Shown: piece after piece, positions 29,227 to 37,841 of the stretch
Numbering within the stretch: position 1 is the stretch's first letter
Layout: the number at the start of each line of letters is the position of its first letter
Assembly (NCBI RefSeq): GCF_029894165.1
Contig: NZ_JARXXU010000001.1
Span: 930,001 to 994,000, forward strand
Length of the DNA stretch: 64,000 nt
Source: Aurantimicrobium minutum
GTDB lineage: Bacteria > Actinomycetota > Actinomycetes > Actinomycetales > Microbacteriaceae
Direction: 5' to 3'
Program-made: the position numbers and the translations under genes
Notes under the pieces: generated by a model
The model's input: only the letters and a program-made list of their open reading frames with translations
Told to the model about the DNA's origin: nothing
Databases searched by the model: none

Positions 29227-30597
29227 TTACTTCAGAATACGGATGAGCTTCCGGTTCACGAACTCTTCGATACCGAAGCGGCCGAGTTCACGGCCGAAAC
29301 CGGAACGCTTGATGCCACCGAAAGGAAGCTCAGGGCTGTCCAATCCCACACCGTTGACATAGACCATGCCTGCTTCAATCTGGTCGGCTACGCGCATGAT
29401 CTGTGCGTCGTCGGTGCTGAACAGGTAGGAGCCCAAGCCGAAGGGAGTGTCATTAGCCAGAGTCACAGCAGCTGCCTCATCCGCGACCGAGTAGACAATG
29501 GCAACAGGTCCGAAGAACTCTTCGTGGTGAGCATCCATCTTTGCGGTGACGTTGGTCAGTACCACGCCACCGAAGTAGGTGCCGTTACGAGGAGTGCGTG
29601 CATGCACAGTGGCACCCTGTGCCACAGCGCGGGAGATCTGCTCTTCCAGGCCGTCTGCAGCGCTGACGGAGGACAGGGGTCCCAGGTAGGTGTCTTCGTT
29701 CATGGGGTCTGTGGGGTCCATCTCGACCATCTTGGCCGTGAACTTCTCCAAGAACTCGGCGTACAGGCTCTCGATCACGACAAAACGCTTGGCTGCGTTG
29801 CATGCCTGGGCGTTGTTGTCGTTACGCCCAGCGATTGCTGCTTCCACAGCAGCATCCATGTCGTTGGTGCCCAACAGAATAAAGGGGTCCGAGCCACCGA
29901 GTTCGAGAACAACCTTCTTCAGATTGCGGCCAGCTACCTCAGCAACTGCGGCACCCGCACGCTCGGAACCGGTCAGGGACACGCCCTGAATGCGAGGGTC
30001 TGCAATCATGCCGGCAATTTGTTTACTGTCTGCATAGAGGTTTTGGTAGGCACCAGCAGGGAAACCAGCATCGAGGAAGATCTGTTCCATGGCTGCTGCA
30101 GACTCGGGGCACTGCGACGCGTGCTTGAGCAGAATGGTGTTACCCAGGACCAGGTTAGGACCAGCAAAACGTGCCACCTGGTAGTAAGGAAAGTTCCACG
30201 GCATGATGCCGATAAGTGCGCCGAGTGAGGAGCGACGGATGATGGCAGTGCCATCACCTTCGAACTCAGGGATAGCTTCGTCAGCGAGGTAACGCTCACC
30301 GTTGGTGGCATAGAAAGAATAGATGTCAGCGGAGAAGTCGACCTCGCCATAGGCCTGAGCTAGGGGCTTACCCATCTCGCGCACAATGATCTCGGCGAGA
30401 GTGTCACGACGGTCGCGGTGAAGTTGAGCAACCTTTTCGATCATCCCTGCGCGCTGGGCAACCGTGGTGCTCTTCGACCATGTCTGGTGCGTGGTGTGAG
30501 CTGCATCGATTGCTGCAGCAATCTGTGCATCTGTAGTCGCGGCGTAGGGCTTTCCGCTTTCACCAGTTGCAGGGTTTGTGACGACGTACGTGCTCAT
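29227..30597 (-). CDS. Aldehyde dehydrogenase, succinate-semialdehyde type
   Basis: A 456-residue NAD(P)-dependent dehydrogenase. LELGGSDPFI holds the general-base Glu and NNAQACNAAKRF the nucleophile Cys. The overall length and the N terminus (YVVTNPATGE) fit the succinate-semialdehyde dehydrogenase (GabD-like) branch. ATG 30597 is five bases after AGGAG; GTG 30603 overlaps that site and is less likely. The precise aldehyde is inferred. Confidence 0.88.
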   Translation of the reverse strand: MSTYVVTNPATGESGKPYAATTDAQIAAAIDAAHTTHQTWSKSTTVAQRAGMIEKVAQLHRDRRDTLAEIIVREMGKPLAQAYGEVDFSADIYSFYATNGERYLADEAIPEFEGDGTAIIRRSSLGALIGIMPWNFPYYQVARFAGPNLVLGNTILLKHASQCPESAAAMEQIFLDAGFPAGAYQNLYADSKQIAGMIADPRIQGVSLTGSERAGAAVAEVAGRNLKKVVLELGGSDPFILLGTNDMDAAVEAAIAGRNDNNAQACNAAKRFVVIESLYAEFLEKFTAKMVEMDPTDPMNEDTYLGPLSSVSAADGLEEQISRAVAQGATVHARTPRNGTYFGGVVLTNVTAKMDAHHEEFFGPVAIVYSVADEAAAVTLANDTPFGLGSYLFSTDDAQIMRVADQIEAGMVYVNGVGLDSPELPFGGIKRSGFGRELGRFGIEEFVNRKLIRILK

Positions 30598-30671
30598 TTC
30601 CACTCCTATGTGGCTCTATTGGGGTTACTTCTGATGATAACCATGAGCGCCTCAGAATGGGCTGTAAATTT

Positions 30672-30747
30672 TGGTCCCCCCGGCAGGAATCGAACCTGCG
30701 ACCAAGAGATTAGAAGGCTCTTGCTCTATCCACTGAGCTACGGAGGG
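30672..30747 (-). tRNA. tRNA-Arg (TCT)
   Basis: A cloverleaf on the complement with acceptor stem CCCTCCG paired to CGGGGGG (one T-G pair), anticodon TCT in loop CTTCTAA, standard T-loop GGTTCGATTCC and an encoded CCA. Confidence 0.94.
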
Positions 30748-30810
30748 GTGCACAAGGGCATAACAAGACTATCAATGAGCTATTGTCCTGACTCCCAACG
30801 GAATGAGCTG

Positions 30811-32172
30811 CTAGTGGCGGCGCAGGGACCTAATTCTTGAACCGAAAAAAAATGAAAATCCAAAGAGGGTTAGAGCAAGTCCTAGAGGGAGAAGACTCCA
30901 TGAAACTTCATTAATTCCTGTTGTTGCTAAGGCAGGAGCCCACATCGCATAAAGGGTGATGTTTGATGTGAGATTGAGGGCATCTCCTGGTTGGTAGGAA
31001 ATCCCAGATCCGTCTGCTTGAGTATTCCAGCCAGAAAATGTGTACCCGGGTCGAGTTAGGTTTCCACTATTTGGAGCTGTAGAAGTAGAGCCGCTTCCGA
31101 TGGTATTGGATGGGGTACCACCTGTGCCAGCGTTATTTGAGTCATAACTCAGTGTGTAAGTCGAAGAACCTTGGGTCCACAGTGCGTAAAGTGTTGTGTT
31201 GTTAATTGGGATTATTGAGGAACCTGAGGTGTAGGTCGCGCCTGTTCCATTAGGCGAGGTATTCCAGCCGGCAAAGGTATAACCAGGTTTTACCAGAGAG
31301 CCAGAGTTGCCAAGAATTGTTTGACTCCCTGTGCCATTTGTTGGGCCTGGAACCGTTCCACCACTAGAAGTATTTCCGTCGTAGGAGATCGTATAGGAAG
31401 TTGCTGCAGGTGTAGTTGTAACGGGGGTTGCAGGCCATAAAGATGGTTGAAAATCAATACTGAAATAAGCTCCACCAGATTGGGTGGCACCTAGTACAAT
31501 TTCGACAGAGTTCACCTGACCATAGATAACTTCGACCCAGTTTTCTTCATTTGCTGCTGTAGAGCTGGAACTAGTGGATTGAAAACGATAAGACCCAGCC
31601 GGAATAGATCCGGTGGCGGTTTGCGGGGTCAGGACCGAAACATTGGATGCAGGGCTTTGTGATGCTGCAGAAAGTTTATAACTAGTGATTCCTGCAAATT
31701 GAGCGAATTGCTGAAGGTCGATATCACCGACATTAATTGCGACATTTTGAAGAGTGATTGGGGTGGTTGTTCCTCCTTCAACAAAATCAAGTTGATAGGT
31801 GATTGAATCAGAGCTTCCAGAAAAGTTCACAGTTGAGTTGATCATCGCGTTTGTGGCGCCTGAAGGGGCCCCAGCTTCATCAACTTTGGAGATAGTCCCA
31901 CCAGTGGTTTTGGATGCAACGGTAAAAATAACATCAACTGCTTGACCACCGATTACCACAGCATTTGTATATCGATGTGTGTAGCCAACTGCAGCGTTAG
32001 TTCCAATTTCGATGTTGTTAGAAAAGGCAATTGGGGTGTAGTTGGCATCTACAACTACTGCTTGAGCGCTGACTCCTGTGACAAAAATAGTAAACATCCC
32101 GATACAGATAGATACGAGCGTTGAAAAAATTACTCGAAGTCGAGCGCCAAAAGCAGACAATGTATTCCCCAA
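30811..32172 (-). CDS. Cell-wall-anchored InlB-repeat surface protein
   Basis: A 453-residue exported protein. The signal peptide ends near VSA-QA (about residue 36). A Thr/Ser/Asn-rich adhesin-like domain follows. Then come two tandem Flg_new/InlB B-type repeats (about 272-340 and 345-413), each with G-Y-T-F-x-G-W-N and T-L-Y-A-x-W. The end is LATTG, a hydrophobic helix and an RIRSLRR tail, that is a LAXTG sorting signal for a class E sortase. The start is TTG (32172, or TTG 32160) with no clear ribosome site. The gene is visibly richer in A+T than its neighbours, suggesting acquisition or rapid change. A surface adhesion role is inferred. Confidence 0.8.
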   Translation of the reverse strand: MGNTLSAFGARLRVIFSTLVSICIGMFTIFVTGVSAQAVVVDANYTPIAFSNNIEIGTNAAVGYTHRYTNAVVIGGQAVDVIFTVASKTTGGTISKVDEAGAPSGATNAMINSTVNFSGSSDSITYQLDFVEGGTTTPITLQNVAINVGDIDLQQFAQFAGITSYKLSAASQSPASNVSVLTPQTATGSIPAGSYRFQSTSSSSTAANEENWVEVIYGQVNSVEIVLGATQSGGAYFSIDFQPSLWPATPVTTTPAATSYTISYDGNTSSGGTVPGPTNGTGSQTILGNSGSLVKPGYTFAGWNTSPNGTGATYTSGSSIIPINNTTLYALWTQGSSTYTLSYDSNNAGTGGTPSNTIGSGSTSTAPNSGNLTRPGYTFSGWNTQADGSGISYQPGDALNLTSNITLYAMWAPALATTGINEVSWSLLPLGLALTLFGFSFFFGSRIRSLRRH

Positions 32173-32193
32173 ATTCTAAGGTGTTATTCCCTC

Positions 32194-32199
32194 ATTATA
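32194..32199 (-). promoter_or_regulatory. Consensus -10 of the InlB-repeat gene
   Basis: A perfect TATAAT on the complement lies about 22 bases before the TTG start, with only a weak -35 (CAGACA-like) at 18 bp. Confidence 0.5.
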
Positions 32200-32297
32200 T
32201 GGGGAAAATATACTTTATGTCTGAAATTGAAAGGAACATTAGTTTTCAAACGTCTTCAAGTGTTTTGGTAATGTCGAGAATAGATTTGAACGGGATT

Positions 32298-32303
32298 TAG
32301 GCT
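32298..32303 (+). promoter_or_regulatory. Candidate -10 element of the 32310 transporter
   Basis: TAGGCT ends six bases before GTG 32310 with no ribosome site, fitting a leaderless start. Confidence 0.35.
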
Positions 32304-32309
32304 GAATAC

Positions 32310-33284
32310 GTGAGAGAAACCAGCGCAGAAGCAGCAAGTATTCGTCATCTCCCTATCGCCCTGTTCACCACGGTAATGGGGCTGGGTGGTCTCACGATCG
32401 CGACAGAGAAGCTCGAATTCCTGCTCGACTGGCATGCCGGGCTTTCCATGATGTTGCTGTTCATCACCGCTGCGGTCTGGCTGACAGTCTTCGCGGCATA
32501 TGTCACAAAAATCATTCGCTTCCCCGGCAGCGTCACAGATGAACTTAATCATCCTGTTCGACTGAGTTTCTTCCCCACAACGTCTATCGGGTTGATTCTC
32601 ATTGCTACTGCGTCGTATGTCTATTTCCCTGCGTTTGCGCAAGGGCTCTGGTGGGTGGCCGTGGCTGTTCAGCTGTGCTTTGCGCTGTTTATTCTTGATC
32701 GCTGGATTCACCGGGAGCATTTCAGTACAGAGCACAACTCTCCGGCATGGTTTATCCCCATCATTGCCAACTTGCTCGTGCCCATTCTGGGAGGTGAGCT
32801 GGGCTATCTCGAGGTTTCCTACTTCTTCTTCGCCATCGGTATCGTGTTCTGGCTGCCTCTGATGGCCATTAGCCTCAACCGCAGTTTTTTTCACGCCCCC
32901 ATGCCTCAGCGCTTGCTCCCCACGCTCTTTATTTTCATCGTGCCGCCTTCGATTGGTTTCACCGCGTGGACTTCCATGCATGGCGGTCAGGTCGATGACT
33001 TTGGTCGAGTGATGTATTTCTTCGGCCTGTTCATGACCATGATGGTTATTACGCAGTTCCGTCGCTTTATTGGCTTACCGTTCACCATCACGATGTGGGC
33101 ATTTAGCTTTCCATTGGCTGCTATCACGATTGCCAGCTTTATTTACTATGGCCAGGTGCAAGAAGTGTTCTTCCTGGTCGTGGCCGTGAGTTTGTATGTG
33201 GTGTTGGCCGTTCTCGTGATCGTGTTGGTGATCAAGACCGCCGTTGCAGTGGCACGCAAGAAAGTGCTGTTGCCCGAGAGCTAG
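32310..33284 (+). CDS. TDT/SLAC1-family transporter
   Basis: A 324-residue protein with about ten membrane helices and little soluble sequence. The first helix region is HLPIALFTTVMGLGGLTIA, typical of the tellurite-resistance/dicarboxylate transporter (TehA, Mae1, SLAC1) family. It probably moves an anion or organic acid. GTG start, probably leaderless. Confidence 0.82.
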   Translation: MRETSAEAASIRHLPIALFTTVMGLGGLTIATEKLEFLLDWHAGLSMMLLFITAAVWLTVFAAYVTKIIRFPGSVTDELNHPVRLSFFPTTSIGLILIATASYVYFPAFAQGLWWVAVAVQLCFALFILDRWIHREHFSTEHNSPAWFIPIIANLLVPILGGELGYLEVSYFFFAIGIVFWLPLMAISLNRSFFHAPMPQRLLPTLFIFIVPPSIGFTAWTSMHGGQVDDFGRVMYFFGLFMTMMVITQFRRFIGLPFTITMWAFSFPLAAITIASFIYYGQVQEVFFLVVAVSLYVVLAVLVIVLVIKTAVAVARKKVLLPES

Positions 33285-33295
33285 TCAGCTCTCGA

Positions 33296-33301
33296 TACAG
33301 T
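33296..33301 (+). promoter_or_regulatory. Candidate -10 element of the 33309 gene
   Basis: TACAGT ends seven bases before GTG 33309, which helps choose that start over GTG 33303. Confidence 0.3.
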
Positions 33302-33308
33302 TGTGTGC

Positions 33309-33653
33309 GTGGATACCCCCGTGAATGAAGAACAGCTACACGCCATCGGCAAGATTGCCCACACTTTCCTCTTTGTGTTGCATGACGGTGACATCGTGCA
33401 TCGCAACACCGCTGTGAAGCTGGTGGCCGAGGAGCTGGAGATCCTCGATGAGGATTCCGATAAAGAGACGTTAGAACTCGTCGTGGACAAGCTCACGCCC
33501 TATCTCGACACCATGTTAGAGACCGGATTCCTGATTTCGAGGCCACAAAAGTCCGTCATGATCGCACCCAAGGGCCTCGAGGCCCTCGTCGATCATGAGG
33601 GAACATTCAGCACCGCCTTTGTTCAGGAACATTTCTCCTCGTTGCTGAATTAG
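33309..33653 (+). CDS. Unknown small helical protein
   Basis: A 114-residue soluble acidic protein, largely predicted helix, with repeated hydrophobic spacing (IGKIAHTFLFVLHDGDIVH, LVVDKLTPYLDTML). It may be a winged-helix-like or scaffold protein, but I do not recognise it. GTG 33309 is chosen from the nearby -10 box. It ends just before a strong convergent terminator. Confidence 0.55.
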   Translation: MDTPVNEEQLHAIGKIAHTFLFVLHDGDIVHRNTAVKLVAEELEILDEDSDKETLELVVDKLTPYLDTMLETGFLISRPQKSVMIAPKGLEALVDHEGTFSTAFVQEHFSSLLN

Positions 33654-33669
33654 TTCTCGAGTCTTAACC

Positions 33670-33701
33670 AGTGATGGCCTCCCCGAAGGGAGGCCATCAC
33701 T
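33670..33701. terminator. Convergent hairpin terminator
   Basis: Fourteen-base arms AGTGATGGCCTCCC and GGGAGGCCATCACT flank a CGAA tetraloop, between convergent genes. No long T-run is present. Confidence 0.75.
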
Positions 33702-33714
33702 GTGTATTCAAGCT

Positions 33715-34425
33715 TTAGAACATGTTGGGAATGCCGCCACGGTCATCTTCATCCTCGCGAGGAAGGCGAAGCGACGAGAGCGCGTCTTCCTCGGGGGTCG
33801 CAACAGGCGCTGCATAGTAGACAGGTTCAGGGGTTTCCACCGGAGCGGTGGCCGCTTCTGCATAGCTCTGTTCATACTGCTGGGCGACCCACGCGTCCTG
33901 CGCAGCGGCAACCTTAGCTTCTGGGGCTACTGACTGGTAGGCCCAGCGCTCGAGGTCGCTGGTGAAAATCTTGTTGGCCTTGCTGGGGCTGTGCAGCCAG
34001 AGCAAGAGGCGGTCACGGAACTCGGTGACAGCAGGGTCCAGTTGGTAGCCGAAGGTGGCAGAGTTGCGCTTCATTTCACCGAGCTGGTGGGTTGCCCAGT
34101 CCGCTGCGATGCCTGCACCCTTGACGTTGAGGAGGCGCACGCGAATGTCAATCTGGCCCACAGCACGGTCGCTGAGGATCTGCTCCTGGGGGCTGAGTGC
34201 ATTCCAGACAGAGGCCTCCGTTGCGACATCGATGAGCGAGGCAATGACAGCAGACTTGGCCTGGTCTTCATTGGCTTTGATGTGTCGGCTGCTCACCTTG
34301 GAGGCAATAGCGCCACCTAGGATCAGGGCGACGACAACGCCGATAAGGAAAAAGGCGAGCACCAAAATGGTCGCACTGTTTGCGTTTGAGGAAAAGAAAT
34401 CTTGAATGTCATTGAGCCAGTTCAT
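33715..34425 (-). CDS. Single-pass membrane protein of unknown function
   Basis: A 236-residue protein with a membrane helix at about 18-40 (SATILVLAFFLIGVVVALILGG), a cytoplasmic helical domain and an acidic tail rich in Ala, Pro and Glu. I start it at the MNWLNDIQ methionine: the longer reading from 34545 adds a Pro/Arg-rich segment that overlaps the EamA gene end. No family recognised. Confidence 0.6.
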   Translation of the reverse strand: MNWLNDIQDFFSSNANSATILVLAFFLIGVVVALILGGAIASKVSSRHIKANEDQAKSAVIASLIDVATEASVWNALSPQEQILSDRAVGQIDIRVRLLNVKGAGIAADWATHQLGEMKRNSATFGYQLDPAVTEFRDRLLLWLHSPSKANKIFTSDLERWAYQSVAPEAKVAAAQDAWVAQQYEQSYAEAATAPVETPEPVYYAAPVATPEEDALSSLRLPREDEDDRGGIPNMF

Positions 34426-34486
34426 AGTTTTCAAACTATGGCGATGCACAGGCGGGGGAGTTCTCCCACGCCCACACTTCAGGTAT

Positions 34487-35452
34487 TTATCCCTTGGGGG
34501 TGGTGATGGTGCCGGTTGTGCCGGCGGTTGTCGTAGCGAGGTCAAGATCCATCACTTTGCCTGGGCGGGCAGTCTGCGCGAGCACGATACCGGCCACCAC
34601 GATGGCGGCACCGAGGATCTGGACCAGGTTGAGTGCTTCTCCCAGCCACAACCACGCCACGACGAAGGCGAAGATCACTTCAGAGGAAGCAATGATGCCC
34701 GCAGGAGTGGCTTTCAAGCGCTTGAGAGCGACAAATGAGAGCACGAAAGAGACGAAAGAGCCCACCACCACTGCCCACAGCAAAGGAACCCAGAGCGGAA
34801 CAATGACCTCTTCGAGTGAACCTGTCATCGAAATCTGTTGGGTGAGCACGGAGAGGTCAATTTCCCACCAGCTACTAAAGATTCCCCAGAAAGCTGTGGC
34901 AAACAGCATCGCCCAGAACGTCATTCCCATCACGCTCATGACCGTGAGTGCTTTCTCACCCACCATGAAGTAGACGGTGTAGGCGGCAGCGGCAATAAGG
35001 GCAGCAATCATGCCCCACAGCTCTACATGGGAATCCCAGACCTGCGCCACGATAGCTAGACCGGCTAAGACAAATCCGATAGCCACCCAAATACGGGGGC
35101 GGACCTGTTCTTTGAAGAACACTCGGGCAATCACCGCGACGGCCAATACTGCCAAGTATTCGAATAACAGTGCGATACCGACGCTGATCCGGGAGACAGC
35201 GACGGCGTAAAAATACTGCAGCCCGGCTACGCCAAATACGCCGAGCACAAACATCCAGAGCAATTGGCGTCTAGAAATGCGGAAAGACTTCCGGTCGCTC
35301 ACCAGCAGAACAAGACCGGTCAGCACCATCACAGTCAGGGTTCGAAAGAAAGTCAGCTGTGCGGCAGAGAGCCCCGAGCTGACCAGAACCTTGATAACGC
35401 TTCCGTTGGCGCCAAAAATAAGCGCAGCCAGAAGTCCAATGATGTAGCCCAT
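34487..35452 (-). CDS. EamA/DMT-family permease
   Basis: A 321-residue protein with ten membrane helices in two EamA repeats (first AALIFGANGSVIKVLVSSGLS, second starting near MIAALIAAAAYTVYFM). DMT permeases usually export amino acids or other metabolites. The C-terminal Thr/Gly tail is low complexity. Confidence 0.85.
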   Translation of the reverse strand: MGYIIGLLAALIFGANGSVIKVLVSSGLSAAQLTFFRTLTVMVLTGLVLLVSDRKSFRISRRQLLWMFVLGVFGVAGLQYFYAVAVSRISVGIALLFEYLAVLAVAVIARVFFKEQVRPRIWVAIGFVLAGLAIVAQVWDSHVELWGMIAALIAAAAYTVYFMVGEKALTVMSVMGMTFWAMLFATAFWGIFSSWWEIDLSVLTQQISMTGSLEEVIVPLWVPLLWAVVVGSFVSFVLSFVALKRLKATPAGIIASSEVIFAFVVAWLWLGEALNLVQILGAAIVVAGIVLAQTARPGKVMDLDLATTTAGTTGTITTPKG

Positions 35453-35493
35453 GTCAGTGTCTAATCTAGAGCACTCACGGACACCGTTAACCC

Positions 35494-35523
35494 TGTGATG
35501 CCCCCGCGAACGTGGGCATCACA
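35494..35523 (-). terminator. Hairpin downstream of lipase gene
   Basis: TGTGATGCCC and GGGCATCACA are ten-base arms around a ten-base loop, just after the lipase stop on the complement. No T-run. Confidence 0.6.
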
Positions 35524-35532
35524 GTAAAAGAT

Positions 35533-36621
35533 CTAGAACTTAGAATCAAGCCAGGTTCTGGCTTCTTCAATCGAACTTTGTGGCAGAGAAAAGTGGTCAT
35601 CGTTGGGGTAGGTCGACGAGGTGATGTCACCACCGAGCGCCTTAATCGCGTCAATGTATCCCAGTTGCCAGGGTAGCGGGCAGGGTCCGTTGGGGTCCTG
35701 TCCATCGATAAGGACGAGTATGGGAGCACTGGGCTTCATCTGGGCCGCAGAGCCCTTCTCAAATGCCTGCATCCAGATTGGAAGTTTCGACTTATCAACC
35801 TGAATCATCGCGCCCTGGAGATGAAAGTTGCGCGTGAGGATGTCACCGAAGTGGTGCACAGGGGCCGTGTTCCAGTTCTCCTCGAACATCTGCTTACCCA
35901 GCGGGGTGAAGACGTCATCCAAGGAAAGGGTCTCAGGGAATGCTGCGGGGAAAGCCCCCAGGATCATGAAAAGGTGAGCGTCCGGGGGAGTCGGTGCGCC
36001 ATCGCCTGCAAGAGTGGCACCCAGACCGGGCAATTTCAAAGCAACCGAGGGAACACCGGGGGACATCGCCGCGGCACCCACAAGTTCCAGTTCGCCCAGA
36101 GCGTCTGAAGAAAGTTCAGCAGCGGCGGCAGCAGTGCCGCCGCCTTGGGACCATCCGACAACACCGAACTTGGTTCCAGCTCCAATATTCATTTCACGGG
36201 CTGCGTGCACGATGTTGACAGCATCTAAGGCATTCGTGACGTTGACGGTGTACTGGTGAGTTCCAGGAGTACCCATGCCCTGGTAGTCCGTGGCCACAAC
36301 TATCCAGCCCTCGTCAATGAATGTCTGAAGACCTGGGACCCCGTAGTCAATGTTGGTAGTCGAGCCGGAGGCGAAATAGAGGGTGAGTTCACGAGCTGGT
36401 TCGGGCTGAGCTGAAGGGCAGGATGCGTCTCCCATGCCCGTGGTGCCGTGTGCCCAGGACATGACCTTCCGCTCTGTCCCCGGTGCTGTGGGGGCAATCA
36501 CCAGTCCCGTCGATTCCGTTTCTTTACCTTGCACATCCTGGGAGCGGTAGTGAATGCGGTAGGCCACCGCTCCGATGATGCTGGTGGGGATGGTGTTCTG
36601 AGAAATCAATACGGCCGACAT
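35533..36621 (-). CDS. Lipase/esterase of the secretory-lipase fold family
   Basis: A 362-residue alpha/beta hydrolase resembling the LIP (secretory lipase) family. VVATDYQGMG, nucleophile motif VGWSQGGG, a distal LVLIDGQDPNGPCP (probable Asp) and NDDHFSL (probable His) are readable. It has no clear signal peptide, unlike the fungal namesakes, so it may act inside the cell. Start ATG with AAGGG upstream. It diverges from msrA with only 37 bp between. Confidence 0.8.
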   Translation of the reverse strand: MSAVLISQNTIPTSIIGAVAYRIHYRSQDVQGKETESTGLVIAPTAPGTERKVMSWAHGTTGMGDASCPSAQPEPARELTLYFASGSTTNIDYGVPGLQTFIDEGWIVVATDYQGMGTPGTHQYTVNVTNALDAVNIVHAAREMNIGAGTKFGVVGWSQGGGTAAAAAELSSDALGELELVGAAAMSPGVPSVALKLPGLGATLAGDGAPTPPDAHLFMILGAFPAAFPETLSLDDVFTPLGKQMFEENWNTAPVHHFGDILTRNFHLQGAMIQVDKSKLPIWMQAFEKGSAAQMKPSAPILVLIDGQDPNGPCPLPWQLGYIDAIKALGGDITSSTYPNDDHFSLPQSSIEEARTWLDSKF

Positions 36622-36646
36622 AGGTACCCTTCGTCTGGAATGTCTC

Positions 36647-36652
36647 TAATCT
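36647..36652 (+). promoter_or_regulatory. Candidate -10 element of msrA
   Basis: TAATCT ends six bases before the msrA ATG with no ribosome site. Confidence 0.35.
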
Positions 36653-36658
36653 AGAGCT

Positions 36659-37183
36659 ATGACAACTTTTGTTCTTGGTGGCGGCTGTTTCTGGTGTCTT
36701 GATGCGGTCTACCGCACACTCAACGGTGTCAGTGATGTCATCTCTGGCTACGCCGGTGGTGTCACGGTCAACCCCAGCTATGAAGCCGTGTGCACGGGCA
36801 ACACCGGTCATGCTGAAGTAGTCAAGGTTGTCTTCGATGAGGCTGTGATTCCTGCTGAGGTCATCCTTGATGTGTTCTTTACCCTGCACGATCCTCGTCA
36901 GCTCAACCACCAGGGTAATGATGTGGGGACGCAGTATCGCTCAGCCATGTTCTACCAAAGCCCCGAACAGGAAGCTCTGTTTGCCGCTGCTATTGAACGT
37001 GCAAATGAATACTGGGGTGGCGGAATTGTCACCACCCTGGAACCTCTAGAAGTGTTTTATGACGCCGAGGAATACCACCAGGACTTCTTTGCTCGTAACC
37101 CAGGTCAGGGTTACTGCCTTGCTGTTGCTGTTCCTAAGGTCAACAAGGTGCGCGCATCGTTCGCGTCCTACATCCGCAACTAG
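36659..37183 (+). CDS. msrA: Peptide methionine-S-sulfoxide reductase
   Basis: A 174-residue repair enzyme. GGGCFWC near residue 9 contains the catalytic Cys, and NPGQGYC near the C terminus holds a candidate resolving Cys. YAGG and GHAEVV are family signatures. It reduces S-form methionine sulfoxide in proteins using thioredoxin. Probably leaderless. Confidence 0.95.
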   Translation: MTTFVLGGGCFWCLDAVYRTLNGVSDVISGYAGGVTVNPSYEAVCTGNTGHAEVVKVVFDEAVIPAEVILDVFFTLHDPRQLNHQGNDVGTQYRSAMFYQSPEQEALFAAAIERANEYWGGGIVTTLEPLEVFYDAEEYHQDFFARNPGQGYCLAVAVPKVNKVRASFASYIRN

Positions 37184-37297
37184 TCCTTCACAGCCCTGTA
37201 ACCGGTGAATTAACCACTAGTTTTCTGTTCTGCCCTGATTGTTGTCCTTGAGTGGCTCATTCTTCGTTCACGTGTTACCGAACGAAAGGACGTCACC

Positions 37298-37768
37298 ATG
37301 ACAGACACCATCACACTCACCGGGTTGGTTGCCACCACCCCACGACACCTCACTACCAGTGAGGGTCTCGCGATTACAAGCTTTCGTCTGGCCTCGAGCC
37401 AACGTCGCTTTGATCGCCCCACACAACGCTGGGTCGACGGCGACACCAATTGGTATACCGTCTCCAGTTTCCGCGCGCTCGCCGATAACGTTGCCGTCTC
37501 GGTCAACAAGGGCGATCGCGTTGTCGTGAGCGGAAAACTGCGCATTCGCGATTGGGAAAACACAGACCGCTCAGGAACCACGGTGGAGGTTGAAGCGGAG
37601 AATGTCGGCCACGACCTGCTCTGGGGAATCTCTACCTACACTCGTAATTCCAGCTCCAGCGACGCGGCACAGGTTGTCGCAGATGACTGGGGTGGTCTCC
37701 CCGATAAGGACGGTGACGACGAAGACCTCCCACTTGCAGCCAAAGGTCGCAAAAAAGTCGCGGCCTAG
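37298..37768 (+). CDS. ssb: Accessory single-stranded DNA-binding protein
   Basis: A 156-residue OB-fold protein (TLTGLVATTPRHL, SFRLASSQRRF, VSGKLRIRDW). It has the SSB core but ends in a basic KGRKKVAA instead of the usual acidic DDDIPF-type tip that recruits partner proteins. It is therefore more likely a second, specialised SSB than the replicative one. Good AAAGGA ribosome site. A strong terminator follows. Confidence 0.85.
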   Translation: MTDTITLTGLVATTPRHLTTSEGLAITSFRLASSQRRFDRPTQRWVDGDTNWYTVSSFRALADNVAVSVNKGDRVVVSGKLRIRDWENTDRSGTTVEVEAENVGHDLLWGISTYTRNSSSSDAAQVVADDWGGLPDKDGDDEDLPLAAKGRKKVAA

Positions 37769-37785
37769 TTGATGTGAGCTCAATC

Positions 37786-37820
37786 ACAGAACGCCCCCTT
37801 TAGACTTGGGGGCGTTCTGT
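37786..37820 (+). terminator. Intrinsic terminator after ssb
   Basis: Thirteen-base arms ACAGAACGCCCCC and GGGGGCGTTCTGT with a nine-base loop. Only a short T-rich stretch follows. Confidence 0.75.
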
Positions 37821-37841
37821 CATGTTGGAGGGAGGTGCCCG

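Noticed and set aside
29140-30228. A 362-codon + strand ORF antisense to the aldehyde dehydrogenase
   Set aside because: The opposite strand encodes a complete enzyme with active-site motifs; this frame has the composition of an antisense shadow.
30811-32172. Phage or insertion element around the AT-rich surface-protein gene
   Set aside because: No integrase, transposase, terminal inverted repeat or tRNA attachment duplication was seen, although tRNA-Arg is nearby.
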